From an uncultured Chitinophagaceae bacterium (GTDB taxonomy: Bacteria > Bacteroidota > Bacteroidia > Chitinophagales > Chitinophagaceae): a DNA stretch of 64,000 nt. Both the position numbers and the translations under genes were made by a program. Below are positions 1-8,404 of this stretch, one piece after another (position 1 is the stretch's first letter; each line of letters opens with the position of its first letter). The DNA lies in assembly GCA_903830285.1 (NCBI GenBank), contig CAIKTE010000121.1, positions 1 through 64,000 on the forward strand, read 5' to 3'. The notes under the pieces are model-generated. The model made no database searches, was not told the origin of the DNA, and saw only the letters and a program-made list of their open reading frames with translations.

Positions 1-2
1 AA

Positions 3-218
3 AATGTTTCTGCTGCCAATAAAAATTATTTTATTCTTCCTTATCATGCAGTAAAAATTACAAAGAATTTAGAAGCAACAATTGTTTCACCGTATCATCG
101 CATGACATCGATTGAAAAAGTTGGAGATAAAGATCCCGAAGTATATCGTTTCTGGAGCACCAAAGAAATAAGAGAAACTATCGAAAAATTAAAAGCGATG
201 ACTGTTTCGAAAGATTGA
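3..218 (+). CDS. 3' end of an unrecognised gene (truncated by window edge)
   Basis: An open frame runs in from the left edge and stops with TGA at 216-218, giving the last 71 residues of a protein. The visible part is soluble-looking, rich in Lys, Glu and Ile, and ends in a charged helix-like tail; it contains a YFILPYHAV stretch and the phrase SPYHRM. I do not recognise the family, and no catalytic motif can be named from this fragment. The stop lies one base before the stop of yidD on the other strand, so the two genes converge with no room for a separate terminator. The open frame, sensible composition and tight packing make it likely to be a real gene end. Confidence 0.6.
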   Translation, partial: NVSAANKNYFILPYHAVKITKNLEATIVSPYHRMTSIEKVGDKDPEVYRFWSTKEIRETIEKLKAMTVSKD

Positions 219-219
219 T

Positions 220-450
220 TTACGGAACAGGATCATGCCCATGTCCGCCCCAGGGATGACATGATGCAATTCTTTTCATTGCCAACCATCCGCCTTTAAA
301 CAATCCATATTTTTTTAATGCTTCAATGGCATATTGCGAGCAAGTGGGTGTGTATCTGCATTTGGGACCAATGGCAGGAGAAATAACATAATGATAAAAT
401 TTTATCAGCAGTATAAATGGATAACTAATTATTTGTAGCAGAATTTTCAT
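220..450 (-). CDS. yidD: Membrane protein insertion efficiency factor YidD
   Basis: This small membrane-associated protein assists YidC-dependent insertion of inner-membrane proteins. The 76-residue product has the family signature: an amphipathic or hydrophobic N-terminus (residues 1-24), then [18 protein letters not shown] with Cys31 and Cys37, a third Cys64, and a Gly/His/Pro-rich tail. Its length matches the family. Its ATG lies inside the end of rnpA (26-bp overlap), giving the order rpmH-rnpA-yidD that is common in bacteria and usually continues to yidC, which is not in this window. Translational coupling to rnpA is likely because of the overlap. Confidence 0.95.
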   Translation of the reverse strand: MKILLQIISYPFILLIKFYHYVISPAIGPKCRYTPTCSQYAIEALKKYGLFKGGWLAMKRIASCHPWGGHGHDPVP

Positions 451-832
451 TCAACTGTTTTATCAGTTTATCAATTAGCAATGGAATTTTATTTTGTAAG
501 GTTTCAAAATCGGGCAAGGTCTTATCAATAAATAAAAAGAAGACTATAACCTTTTTATTGTTTGCATTTACAAAATCTAACAATGGTTGTTTGTTTAAAC
601 GATAAGCTTCACGTAGTAATCTTTTAATTCTGTTTCTGTCAACAGCTTTTTTAAAATTTCTGCTGCTAACACCAACACCAACTTTTACAGGAAAATCTAG
701 AACAGCATCTGTTTCATTAAACATTGCTTTCACTGGAAAAACAGAAACAGATTTACCAACCGTAAATAATTGATCCATCAATTTACGGCTCTTCAATTTT
801 TCTTTTGATTGATATGAAAATGGTTTTGCCAA
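425..832 (-). CDS. rnpA: Ribonuclease P protein component
   Basis: This is the basic protein subunit of RNase P, which binds the RNA subunit and helps it remove 5' leaders from pre-tRNAs. The 135-residue product has the N-terminal pattern [15 protein letters not shown], a central beta-strand region (VGVGVSSR) and the diagnostic basic helix [13 protein letters not shown] at residues 66-78. The only start that keeps the conserved N-terminus is TTG at 832, because an in-frame stop lies two codons upstream. It lies 76 bp downstream of rpmH on the same strand and overlaps yidD by 26 bp, so the three genes probably form one transcript. Confidence 0.95.
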   Translation of the reverse strand: MAKPFSYQSKEKLKSRKLMDQLFTVGKSVSVFPVKAMFNETDAVLDFPVKVGVGVSSRNFKKAVDRNRIKRLLREAYRLNKQPLLDFVNANNKKVIVFFLFIDKTLPDFETLQNKIPLLIDKLIKQLNENSATNN

Positions 833-908
833 TAACTAAATCTATAAAACTAAAAAAGCCCCACCAAAAGATGAGGCTAAATATTTTTTGCGGCCAGGTG
901 CCCGATAA

Positions 909-1064
909 TTATTTCAGTCCTTTCTCGTCAGAAATAGTTAATTTCTTACGGCCCTTCGCTCTGCGGCTGGCTAATACTTTGCGGCCATTGGCAGTTTGCA
1001 TGCGCTTACGGAATCCGTGAACAGATTTACGACGGCGTGTATGCGGTTGAAATGTACGTTTCAT
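909..1064 (-). CDS. rpmH: 50S ribosomal protein L34
   Basis: The 51-residue reading frame, from ATG at 1062-1064 to TAA at 909-911, begins [20 protein letters not shown] and continues with the conserved R-M[17 protein letters not shown] pattern of L34. Roughly a third of the residues are Arg or Lys, as expected for a protein of the large ribosomal subunit. The C-terminus has a short family-typical extension ([11 protein letters not shown]). It is the first gene of the rpmH-rnpA-yidD group. The 616-bp gap upstream, up to murI, contains an inverted repeat and a 21-bp tandem array, so its leader or promoter region is unusually complex. Confidence 0.97.
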   Translation of the reverse strand: MKRTFQPHTRRRKSVHGFRKRMQTANGRKVLASRRAKGRKKLTISDEKGLK

Positions 1065-1219
1065 GATAATTTTATTTTACTAACCCGATAATATTATTTC
1101 AACTTCAACGGCGGCCACCATGCCACTGTTTTGTGAAAGGACGGCGAAGGTAAGGACTTGAACTTAATTTTAGAAGGATTTAAGCCAGAATTTTTGTAGT
1201 TCGGGCTGTAAAATAACAA

Positions 1220-1342
1220 TTTAAAGGCTGTTGCCACATTTGCCTAGTCGTTTCCTATTAGGGCGGCGACCTCTTCGCCTTGATCAGGCTTGGCGAAGAA
1301 TCAGAATATCTCACTGTTCGAAACAAAGAAACAGCCTTAAAA
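1220..1342. repeat. Nested inverted repeat upstream of rpmH
   Basis: Two pairs of complementary arms are nested here. The outer arms are 1220-1232 and 1330-1342 (12 of 13 bases complementary, core AAGGCTGTT/AACAGCC). The inner arms are 1272-1279 and 1292-1299 (TCTTCGCC and GGCGAAGA, perfect, 12-nt loop). As RNA from the minus strand this would be a ~123-nt hairpin ending about 156 nt before the rpmH start. It could be part of an mRNA leader, a small RNA or a degenerate mobile repeat. There is no T-run on either side, so it is not a simple terminator. Confidence 0.45.
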
Positions 1343-1379
1343 TCAGCCGGATTAGAAAAGAATCTTTGATATAAATGCA

Positions 1380-1652
1380 TTTTCCCGGATATAATTGCTG
1401 TATTTCCTGGACGCAATGCCCTATTTCCTGGTGGAAATGGTCTGTTTCCTATACGCTTAGCTCCATTTCCTGCTGAAAATGCTCTATTTCTTGTACGCTA
1501 AGCCTCATTTCCTGGTGGAAATGCTCTATTTCCTGTACGCAATGTCTTATTTCTTAGTGGAAATGGTCTGTTTTCTGTACGCGTAGATTTATTGTTGGGT
1601 TACAATATTCCATTGTATGGTTACAATGCATCTTTGTAAGGATACATTATCC
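1380..1652. repeat. Tandem array, 13 units with exact 21-bp period
   Basis: Thirteen consecutive 21-bp units fill this stretch without a single indel; unit starts are 1380, 1401, 1422 and so on to 1632. Units 1-9 begin with a T/C-rich arm (consensus TATTTCCTG) and alternate between two endings, one with TACGC and one with TGGAAATG, giving a 42-bp higher-order period. The unit at 1506 contains the perfect hairpin CATTTCCTGGTGGAAATG. The units at 1590-1652 have a different sequence but keep the layout; the one at 1611 contains CATTGTATGGTTACAATG, again a 7-bp stem around TGGT. No frame is open through the array. It sits between the murI stop and rpmH. Confidence 0.85.
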
Positions 1653-1680
1653 CATTAAATTGCTACTCAGCAATTCAACA

Positions 1681-2514
1681 CTATTGAGCCGATAGATAGA
1701 GGTGTTTGGAGCTTATCTTCTTTCCAAAGAAGATTTCGGCATGTTTATCGAAATCAGTGGTAGAATCGGTTGTATAAAACTGAAGACTGTTTTTTTTGCT
1801 GCATCTTTCTTCCATATCGGAATGTCGTTTCAGATAATCTGCCAATCCATTCGCAACAATTTCACCCTGTGAAACAATGGCTGTTCCCACAGGAGTATAT
1901 TCTTTTATTTTATCGATCAATAAGGGATAATGCGTACAAGCGAGTAAAAGCACATCAATTTTTTCTGACTGATGCATTAAATGATCCAAATGTTTTTTTA
2001 CAAAATGATCAGCTCCCTTCGATAAATGTTCGTTGGTTTCGATCAATGGGACCCAGATGGGGCAAGCTTCCTGAAACACTTTTAGTTCCGGAAAAAATTT
2101 AGCGATTTCTATTGGATAAGAATCAGACAGCACCGTTCCGGTTGTTCCCAGAATACCTACATGTTTAGTTTCAGAATAATTGCCGATGATCTCGGTGGTA
2201 GGTCTGATCACTCCCAACACTCTTTTTGTTGCATCTATTCTAGGAAGATCATTTTGCTGAATGGTTCGCAAAGCCTTTGCAGAAGCCGTGTTGCAGGCCA
2301 AAATAACCAAGGAACAACCCTGTTTAAAAAACCATTGTACACATTCTAATGTGTATTGATATACAGTTTCGAAACTCCTGGAACCATAAGGCGCTCGGGC
2401 ATTATCGCCCAGATAGATATAATCGTATTGAGGAAGTTTGGAAACTATTTCTTTTAAAACAGTTAATCCGCCGTAGCCGCTGTCAAAAACACCAATGGGG
2501 CCTTTTGTTTGCAT
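1681..2514 (-). CDS. murI: Glutamate racemase
   Basis: This enzyme converts L-glutamate to D-glutamate for peptidoglycan. The 277-residue protein has the family signatures in order: GVFDSGYGGLTVLK near residues 8-21, LGDNARAPYG at 35-44, ACNTASA around catalytic Cys74 and LACTHYPLL around catalytic Cys193. Length is normal. The ATG follows the terminator of the ompH genes by a few bases. A TAnnTTTG-like box (TATTTTTG on the minus strand, 2519-2526) lies just before the ATG, so murI may have its own start with almost no leader. Its stop is followed by the 21-bp tandem array. Confidence 0.97.
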   Translation of the reverse strand: MQTKGPIGVFDSGYGGLTVLKEIVSKLPQYDYIYLGDNARAPYGSRSFETVYQYTLECVQWFFKQGCSLVILACNTASAKALRTIQQNDLPRIDATKRVLGVIRPTTEIIGNYSETKHVGILGTTGTVLSDSYPIEIAKFFPELKVFQEACPIWVPLIETNEHLSKGADHFVKKHLDHLMHQSEKIDVLLLACTHYPLLIDKIKEYTPVGTAIVSQGEIVANGLADYLKRHSDMEERCSKKNSLQFYTTDSTTDFDKHAEIFFGKKISSKHLYLSAQ

Positions 2515-2525
2515 GGCACAAAAAT

Positions 2526-2558
2526 AAGAACCATCCTGCGAAATACAGGATGGTTCTT
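2526..2558 (-). terminator. Rho-independent terminator after the ompH pair
   Basis: Perfect 13-bp stem (AAGAACCATCCTG at 2526-2538 with its complement at 2546-2558) around a 7-nt loop. Read on the minus strand it is followed by CTTATTTTTG. It lies 21 bp beyond the stop of the distal ompH gene and 11 bp before murI, so it should end or attenuate the bamA-ompH transcript before murI. Confidence 0.8.
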
Positions 2559-2579
2559 TTATTCGAAGTAATTTATCAA

Positions 2580-3203
2580 TTAGTGTTTAACAGGAGGCTT
2601 GCTGGCCGGAGTTGACGGTTTAGTATCAGTAACACCGGTAGGTAATCCTTGTGCTTTTAAAGCATCAATAACTTCCTTAGGTAAAGTGAGCTTTAATTTT
2701 TGAGCTACTTTGATGGAGATATTATCACCCAATCCACCGGGGATTATACAAGCATCTTTCTTCAACACCCAGGTATATTTTTGTTCAGCAACAATTTCCT
2801 GAAATGCAGCATATACTTTTTCAAGATAAGGTTGCAACAATTGACTTTGTTTTGCCTGCAATGCTTGTTGCTGATATTGCTGCCAGTTTACAATTTTATT
2901 ATAATGAGCAGCAATTTCTTTTTGCATGATGGCTCTAACTCCACCGGGCATAGTAGCAGAATCTTTCTTATATACACTATCCTTACGTTTGAATTCGCTT
3001 AATTCATAATCATATTCTGTTTTCAGAGAATCCTGTGCATATTGATCCAATGCAGCTTGCACTTTCTGAATATCAGGAAATAATCCCAAAACACTTTCTT
3101 CGTCAAATACACCGATTTTTATTGGCTGGGCTTGCGCATTAGTGCTGCTTGAAAAAACAAGGCTTACCGTAAAAGCCACACACACTACTAAAATTTTCTT
3201 CAT
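2580..3203 (-). CDS. Periplasmic chaperone, OmpH/Skp family (distal copy)
   Basis: The 207-residue exported protein belongs to the Skp/OmpH family, whose members hold unfolded outer-membrane proteins in the periplasm for BamA. It has a Lys-led signal peptide (about residues 1-24, ending at Ala), an IKIGVFDEESVLGLFPD beta-start, a long charged helical region (about residues 50-140) and a C-terminal YTWVLKKDACIIPGG strand typical of the family core. The tail is Pro/Thr/Lys-rich and probably disordered. It lies 33 bp downstream of a second family member and the bamA gene, the usual Bacteroidota arrangement. The two copies are clearly diverged, so they probably have different client ranges. Confidence 0.88.
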   Translation of the reverse strand: MKKILVVCVAFTVSLVFSSSTNAQAQPIKIGVFDEESVLGLFPDIQKVQAALDQYAQDSLKTEYDYELSEFKRKDSVYKKDSATMPGGVRAIMQKEIAAHYNKIVNWQQYQQQALQAKQSQLLQPYLEKVYAAFQEIVAEQKYTWVLKKDACIIPGGLGDNISIKVAQKLKLTLPKEVIDALKAQGLPTGVTDTKPSTPASKPPVKH

Positions 3204-3236
3204 TGTTGTTGTTTTATATTTTGTTGATGGTTTTGT

Positions 3237-3752
3237 TTAGTTCTTGATCCCTAATTCACGGAGCACATCATCGCTCTTATCCAATTTCGGGTCGGCAAAT
3301 ATAACGGTAATTCCTTCACTTTTATCGAGTACAAAATCGTAAGACCGTGCTACTGCTATTTTTTGTATGGCATTATAGACTTTATCCTGCACAGGCTTTA
3401 CTAATCTTTGTCTTTCCTTAAAGAGATCACCCTCATAACCGAATCTTCTCTTTTGCAGCTCTCTAACCTCTTTTTCTTTATTAAAAAGCTCAGTTTCTCT
3501 TTTCTTTTTCAATTCTTCACTCAGCATGAATTGCTCGGCATCATAATTCTTATACATCCTGTCCAATTCTGCCTGTTTATCGTCGATCTCTTTTTGCCAT
3601 TGAGCCGAAATGTCTTTCAATTTTTTATCTGCGTCTTTGTATTCGGGAACTTTATCCAATATGTATTTAGTGTCGATGACCGCATATCGTTGGGCATAAG
3701 ATCCACCAAAAACAAGCAATAGGATGCAAATAGAAAGGATAAACTTTTTCAT
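3237..3752 (-). CDS. Periplasmic chaperone, OmpH/Skp family (bamA-proximal copy)
   Basis: The 171-residue protein has a signal peptide (residues 1-20, ending SYAQ), the family start RYAVIDTKYILDKVPEY, a long Lys/Glu-rich coiled-coil arm (about residues 40-120) and the closing strand YDFVLDKSEGITVIFAD. This is the standard Skp layout: a beta core that trimerises and helical arms that clasp unfolded barrels. It starts 27 bp after the bamA stop on the same strand, which ties it to outer-membrane protein assembly. It is nearer the classical Skp length than the distal copy. Confidence 0.92.
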   Translation of the reverse strand: MKKFILSICILLLVFGGSYAQRYAVIDTKYILDKVPEYKDADKKLKDISAQWQKEIDDKQAELDRMYKNYDAEQFMLSEELKKKRETELFNKEKEVRELQKRRFGYEGDLFKERQRLVKPVQDKVYNAIQKIAVARSYDFVLDKSEGITVIFADPKLDKSDDVLRELGIKN

Positions 3753-3779
3753 ACAGAAATTTTAATGATGAACAAACTA

Positions 3780-6524
3780 TTATTCAGGTTCAAATCCTAA
3801 CATGAATGTAAACTTAGATGCATTCTTTAAAGGCGAACCAGGCGTTATTCTATCCAATCCTATGCCATAATCAAATCCCAATAAACCAAACATAGGCAGG
3901 AAGAACCGCATACCCACACCCACAGACCTTCTCAGCAAAAATGGATTATATTCTTTGATATCATACCATCCATTGGCTGCTTCAAAAAAGCCCAATGCAT
4001 AAATAGTACTGCTTGGATTCAAACTCAGCGGATATCTCAACTCCATCACATATTTATTGAACATCGTGAAATAAGTGCTTGCTCCGGACTGGTCAGGATT
4101 TACTTTCACATCTGAAGTTTGGTAAACAGGATACCCTCTTTGAGAGATGATATCATATCCCAACAAAGCATATTGATTGCTTAAACCCGCATCTCCCAGT
4201 TGGTAACGTTCAAATGGAGATATCTGCAGTTTTGGATTAAATCTTCCCAAAAATCCAAACTTAGCTGCCACTTTCAAGATCAAAGCCTTATTGTGTTCTG
4301 CTCCATGGAAATTGGTCAATGGCAAATACCATTCGCTGTTAAAGCGCCATTTGTGATATTCGATCCACGTGTATGGATTGCTGCTATTTACCACATTCGG
4401 GTCAATTAAAGAATATGGCGGCGTTATTTGCAGGCTTAACAAAAAGTTAGAACCTCCAACAGGGAAAGTTGTTCCATTAATAGAAGAACGCTGAACAGCG
4501 AATTTCACACTTAAGTTATTAGAATATCCGTTATTAAATCCGGGCAATCCAATAGGACTGATATAATAATTCACCAACTGATATCGCACATAACTTAATC
4601 CGACAGATGCAGAAAAATAGTTATCCGGCCAATTTAGCTGCTTACCTAAACTGATTGTTGCACCGGTTGTTCGCAGATAAGAATTGTTTGCGGCCGAACT
4701 TGTGTATCTACCCGTTGCAGGATCATATGCATTCGAATACTTTGTATCATAGATAGAAAAAGTAAGCGAGTTTCTTTTTTTGCCCCCTAACCATGGTTCT
4801 GTAAAAGAGAAATTATATGATCTGAATGCTTTACCATTACTCTGAATACGGAAGCTGAGTTTTTGTCCGTCTCCCATCGGTAAAGGATCCCATGCATCTT
4901 TTTTGAAGATATTCCTCAAAGAAAAGTTATTGAATGTAATACCCACTGTTCCGGTCAGGCCGATCGTTCCGCCCCAACCCGCACTTAATTCCAGCTGATC
5001 ACTTGATTTCTCTTCCAGAGAATAATTGATATCCACTGTTCCATCTTCAGGATTAGGAACAGGTGTAGGAACGATTTTTTCCTGATTGAAGAAATTCAAT
5101 TGTCCGATCTCACGTATAGAACGCATTAGATCTTGCCTGCTGAATTTTTCGCCGGGTATGGTTCTGATCTCTCGTCTGATCACATACTCTTTTGTTTTCT
5201 CATTGCCCGCAATACGAACATTTTTAATAGTGGCCTGAGGGCCTTCTACGATCCTAATTTCATAATCGATGGTATCGTTATATACTGCAGTTTCAACAGG
5301 ATCGGTCCTGAAAAATAAATACCCATCATCCATATACAGACCATTCACATCGCCACCTTCAGGAGGTCCGCCGCCTTTACCTAAACGCTTATTCAGCAAT
5401 TCTAAATTGTAAATATCTCCTTTTCTAATTCCGAGAATGGTACTCAACAAAGAATCCGGATATTTTGTATTTCCTCTCCAGCTAATATTTCCAAACCGGT
5501 ATCTATGCCCTTCATTCATTTTAAGATCAATGTTCAAAGCTCCCTGCGGATTATGGTACACTGTGTCTTTTTCAATAACGGCATCGCGATAACCTAAAGA
5601 ATTATAATAGTCTAATATTTTCTCTTTGTCTTCAGTATATTTTTTATCATTGAATTTGGCAGAAGCAAATAAGTTCATACGCACATAGGGTCTCAATACC
5701 ATTTTTGTTTGTGTGTACGTAAGGAATCCGTGCTCTTTTACATAGTCATCAAAAGTATATCTGTGCGGAGCAACAAATCCTCCAAAATCTTCAGGTGGAA
5801 AAAGTGTAAGCCTTGTTTGTTCTTTAGTTCCCTTTAATTGTTTTTTTACTTTCGATTCGGCAATTGTATTTCCTACAATGTTTATGTTATTGATTCGAAC
5901 TTTTGTTCCTTTATCGATATTAAAAAATACGGTGACTGAATTATTGATCGAACTGTCTTTTCTTTCATCAATTTTTACTGTTATATTCTGATATCCTTTC
6001 TCAGCATAGTATTTATTAATCGCTTCAACAGCTGAACGTTTCATGTTTTCGGTAACGACACGACCTGCAACCAAACCCGCCTTACCCAACAGATCATCAC
6101 TTTCTCCTTTACGTATCCCTCTGAAATAAAATTTACCCAATCTTGGTCTTTCTGTTACATCAATTTCTAAGCTGATATTCTTGCCTTCCACTTTTGTGAA
6201 GTAAACCTGTACATTACTGAAATAATTTTGCGCCCAGAGTTTAGCGATCGATTTCGAAATATTATCACCACCGGGGATAGTAATCTCATCTCCCACATTA
6301 ATGGATGCGATTGACAATAATAGGTTCTCATCAAAATATTTATTACCCACAACGGTTATAGCAGCGATCTTATATTTTTTAGGAACTTTTTGGTTGAGAA
6401 TATTAACAAGATCTGCCTCAATAGAAGTGATAGTTGTGTCAGAAGTTTTATCCTGCGAGTACACCAACGAACTAACCAAGCTTGAAACAAGAGCCAGCAC
6501 TAAAAATTTGTACACTTTCTGCAT
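3780..6524 (-). CDS. bamA: Outer membrane protein assembly factor BamA
   Basis: This is the central Omp85 insertase of the outer-membrane protein assembly machine. I start it at the ATG at 6524, because the next 23 residues form a clear signal peptide (MQKVYKFLVLAL to YSQ); the longer open frame adds 24 residues with no signal features. The 914-residue product has five POTRA-like repeats, each with a V-x-G-N or similar turn (TVVGNKYFDE, INIVGNTIAE, ISWRGNTKYP, VRIAGNEKTK), up to about residue 470, then a C-terminal beta-barrel. The second POTRA region is followed by an insertion with an aromatic stretch, as often in Bacteroidota. uppS lies upstream and the two Skp genes downstream. Confidence 0.95.
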   Translation of the reverse strand: MQKVYKFLVLALVSSLVSSLVYSQDKTSDTTITSIEADLVNILNQKVPKKYKIAAITVVGNKYFDENLLLSIASINVGDEITIPGGDNISKSIAKLWAQNYFSNVQVYFTKVEGKNISLEIDVTERPRLGKFYFRGIRKGESDDLLGKAGLVAGRVVTENMKRSAVEAINKYYAEKGYQNITVKIDERKDSSINNSVTVFFNIDKGTKVRINNINIVGNTIAESKVKKQLKGTKEQTRLTLFPPEDFGGFVAPHRYTFDDYVKEHGFLTYTQTKMVLRPYVRMNLFASAKFNDKKYTEDKEKILDYYNSLGYRDAVIEKDTVYHNPQGALNIDLKMNEGHRYRFGNISWRGNTKYPDSLLSTILGIRKGDIYNLELLNKRLGKGGGPPEGGDVNGLYMDDGYLFFRTDPVETAVYNDTIDYEIRIVEGPQATIKNVRIAGNEKTKEYVIRREIRTIPGEKFSRQDLMRSIREIGQLNFFNQEKIVPTPVPNPEDGTVDINYSLEEKSSDQLELSAGWGGTIGLTGTVGITFNNFSLRNIFKKDAWDPLPMGDGQKLSFRIQSNGKAFRSYNFSFTEPWLGGKKRNSLTFSIYDTKYSNAYDPATGRYTSSAANNSYLRTTGATISLGKQLNWPDNYFSASVGLSYVRYQLVNYYISPIGLPGFNNGYSNNLSVKFAVQRSSINGTTFPVGGSNFLLSLQITPPYSLIDPNVVNSSNPYTWIEYHKWRFNSEWYLPLTNFHGAEHNKALILKVAAKFGFLGRFNPKLQISPFERYQLGDAGLSNQYALLGYDIISQRGYPVYQTSDVKVNPDQSGASTYFTMFNKYVMELRYPLSLNPSSTIYALGFFEAANGWYDIKEYNPFLLRRSVGVGMRFFLPMFGLLGFDYGIGLDRITPGSPLKNASKFTFMLGFEPE

Positions 6525-6639
6525 CCGGTTGAGGTTTATAAATATTGTTGCTGAAAGTAATGCATGATTTGCGTCTTTCAACAGTTGTTTTAGCATTTTA
6601 AGTTGGGCAAATTAAAGCGGAATATTTAAAAGTCTTTGT

Positions 6640-6665
6640 TAAATCAACCCAACAGGGTTGATTTA
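6640..6665. terminator. Perfect hairpin between uppS and bamA
   Basis: An 11-bp perfect stem (TAAATCAACCC at 6640-6650, complement at 6655-6665) with the tetranucleotide loop AACA. It begins 7 bp beyond the uppS stop on the minus strand. There is no clean T-run after it, so it may act as an attenuator, an mRNA 3'-end stabiliser or a processing site rather than a full terminator. Confidence 0.5.
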
Positions 6666-6671
6666 CTGCTT

Positions 6672-7436
6672 TTAAGAGGTTAAATGTGCCTCTTTTTGTA
6701 TCTGTTTTCCTGTTTTCCCAAAGCGCCTTTCGCGAAATTGGAAATCGATAATGGCTTCATACAAATTTTCTTTTCTGAAATCGGGCCAACGGGTATTGGT
6801 AAAATATAGTTCTGCATATGCTAATTGATACAATAAGAAGTTACTGATTCGGTATTCTCCACTGGTTCTGATCATCAATTCAGGGTCAGGGAAGTTGCTG
6901 GTTGTAAGATATTGCTCTACAGTGTTCTGATCTATTGTTTCGGGGTCTATTTTACCTGATTTTACGTCTATTCCGATCTTTTTTACGGCATTAACCAATT
7001 CCCATCTGCTACTGTAACTCAATGCCATGATAAGATTTAGACCGGTATTGTGACTTGTTAATGAGATCGCTTCCTCTAAGGCCTTTTGAGCGGATTCGGG
7101 TAACATTTCCATATTCCCGATCATATGCATTCTGATATTATTCTTATTCAGAATTGGGACTTCTTTTCTGATTGTATCAACCAATAAAGCCATCAATCCG
7201 TCAACTTCAGTTCGGGGCCGGTCCCAATTTTCTGTACTAAAAGCATACAAAGTCAGGTATTCAACCCCTAATTCAGCACAGCCTTCGACTATGTTTCGTA
7301 CGCTTTCTACCCCGTGAAAATGCCCATATAAACGTTCCTGCCCTTTTTCTTCGGCCCACCTTCCATTACCATCCATTATAATGGCAATATGTTTGGGTAA
7401 GCGTGTTTTATCAATTTGTTCAATCAATGGCCGCAT
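6672..7436 (-). CDS. uppS: Isoprenyl transferase (undecaprenyl diphosphate synthase)
   Basis: This enzyme makes the C55 lipid carrier for peptidoglycan and other surface polymers by cis-condensation of isopentenyl diphosphate onto farnesyl diphosphate. The 254-residue protein has all cis-prenyltransferase signatures: HIAIIMDGNGRWA with catalytic Asp22, the GHFHGVESVR helix, YLTLYAFSTENWDRP, and the C-terminal RTSGEYRISNFLLYQLAYAELYF with its basic diphosphate-binding residues. Length is typical. It lies between a DUF6089 gene and bamA in the conserved Bacteroidota envelope cluster. A possible -7 box (TATTTTTG on the minus strand, 7460-7467) lies 24-31 bp before the ATG. Confidence 0.96.
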   Translation of the reverse strand: MRPLIEQIDKTRLPKHIAIIMDGNGRWAEEKGQERLYGHFHGVESVRNIVEGCAELGVEYLTLYAFSTENWDRPRTEVDGLMALLVDTIRKEVPILNKNNIRMHMIGNMEMLPESAQKALEEAISLTSHNTGLNLIMALSYSSRWELVNAVKKIGIDVKSGKIDPETIDQNTVEQYLTTSNFPDPELMIRTSGEYRISNFLLYQLAYAELYFTNTRWPDFRKENLYEAIIDFQFRERRFGKTGKQIQKEAHLTS

Positions 7437-7504
7437 GTAAATATTTGCCTTTTATGCAGCAAAAATAGTAAAAGGATAGCGTTTATCGGAAGAAACCTGA
7501 ATTA

Positions 7505-8350
7505 CTAGAAACTAGGGCAACGATAAGATTGTATATTAAAGGAAATACCAAACTGAAGTGTAACAAAGCTGTCTTTTTGACCGTTCCCGCGTTGTTTTCC
7601 TTTTACACCAATGACCGCACCTGTTTCATAACTTCTATCCTGCAATAAAAAACCAACAGTAGGATTACCATTTGCATCAGGTGGAAATGCATCCGGTGCA
7701 TAAGAACCACTGACATCATCCAGATATTTTGTAGTTGTAAACCGATAGGATAGTTCTGCAAAAACATTAAATCTTTCATTCAATGCTTTTTTAAATCCAA
7801 AACCAATAGGGATACAAACCGCAACGTTTTTATATGGGGTTATGCCGGGATAAAGAGGACTTCCCTGACCTTCTGTTCCAATACCTCTTAAATAATACTT
7901 CTCTCCGTTCAGATAAGCATACGGATCGAATGAAAAAGCGCCGATACCCAAACTCACATATGGGGTAAAGCTATATTCCGGGAAGCCCGGATAGAACTTG
8001 AAAAAGTTAAAATCTCCGCTTACACTTATCTCCCAAACATTTGTATTAAAACTCAGATTTCGGCGCAACTGCACCGGATTGGTGCTATATATATCTGAAT
8101 AGCCGAGAAAAGCATAATTGCCCGCAATTTTAAACCCTACATAATTATTGTATTGCTTTCTATAAAAGCCTCCGGCTGAAAATTTTGGATGGCTAAGATT
8201 GGTGGTAGTATTCAAATCGCCGAAATAGGTTGCAGCTCCTATTGACACGCCTATTTCTCCATCATGTACAAAACTCTCTGTTCGCTGTGCATGCAGGGAA
8301 AAAAGTACAAAAAGAAATGATATTGTATGGATCAGTCTTTTAAACATCAT
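7505..8350 (-). CDS. DUF6089 family outer-membrane beta-barrel protein
   Basis: The 281-residue protein has a signal peptide (about residues 1-21, ending LHAQ) and then alternating aromatic/hydrophobic strands typical of a small outer-membrane barrel: GEIGVSIGAATYFGDLN, then FSAGGFYRKQYNNYVGFK, TPYVSLGIGAFSF and similar. The N-terminal G-x-x-G-x-A-T-Y-F-G-D-L-N pattern and the position between nadK and uppS match the DUF6089 family, which has no firmly known function. Two consecutive ATG codons could serve as start. Related proteins are often annotated as porin-family or type IX-associated; nothing in this sequence decides between those. Confidence 0.8.
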   Translation of the reverse strand: MMFKRLIHTISFLFVLFSLHAQRTESFVHDGEIGVSIGAATYFGDLNTTTNLSHPKFSAGGFYRKQYNNYVGFKIAGNYAFLGYSDIYSTNPVQLRRNLSFNTNVWEISVSGDFNFFKFYPGFPEYSFTPYVSLGIGAFSFDPYAYLNGEKYYLRGIGTEGQGSPLYPGITPYKNVAVCIPIGFGFKKALNERFNVFAELSYRFTTTKYLDDVSGSYAPDAFPPDANGNPTVGFLLQDRSYETGAVIGVKGKQRGNGQKDSFVTLQFGISFNIQSYRCPSF

Positions 8351-8404
8351 GCTGTCTTTGACTTTGATACTATAAAGATGAAAGTTTTACAAATAGCTAA
8401 AAAG

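Noticed and set aside
1380-1652. Possible CRISPR array or a coding repeat
   Set aside because: The repeats are directly abutting with no variable spacers, no cas genes are near, and every frame contains stops, although the 21-bp period would otherwise fit a heptapeptide repeat.
2519-2526. TATTTTTG box (minus strand) as a promoter feature for murI
   Set aside because: It is only five bases from the ATG and partly overlaps the terminator stem, so I mention it in the murI entry but do not list it as a separate feature.
6525-6596. Extended N-terminus of BamA
   Set aside because: The extra 24 codons carry no signal-peptide features, while the internal ATG at 6524 starts a clear one.
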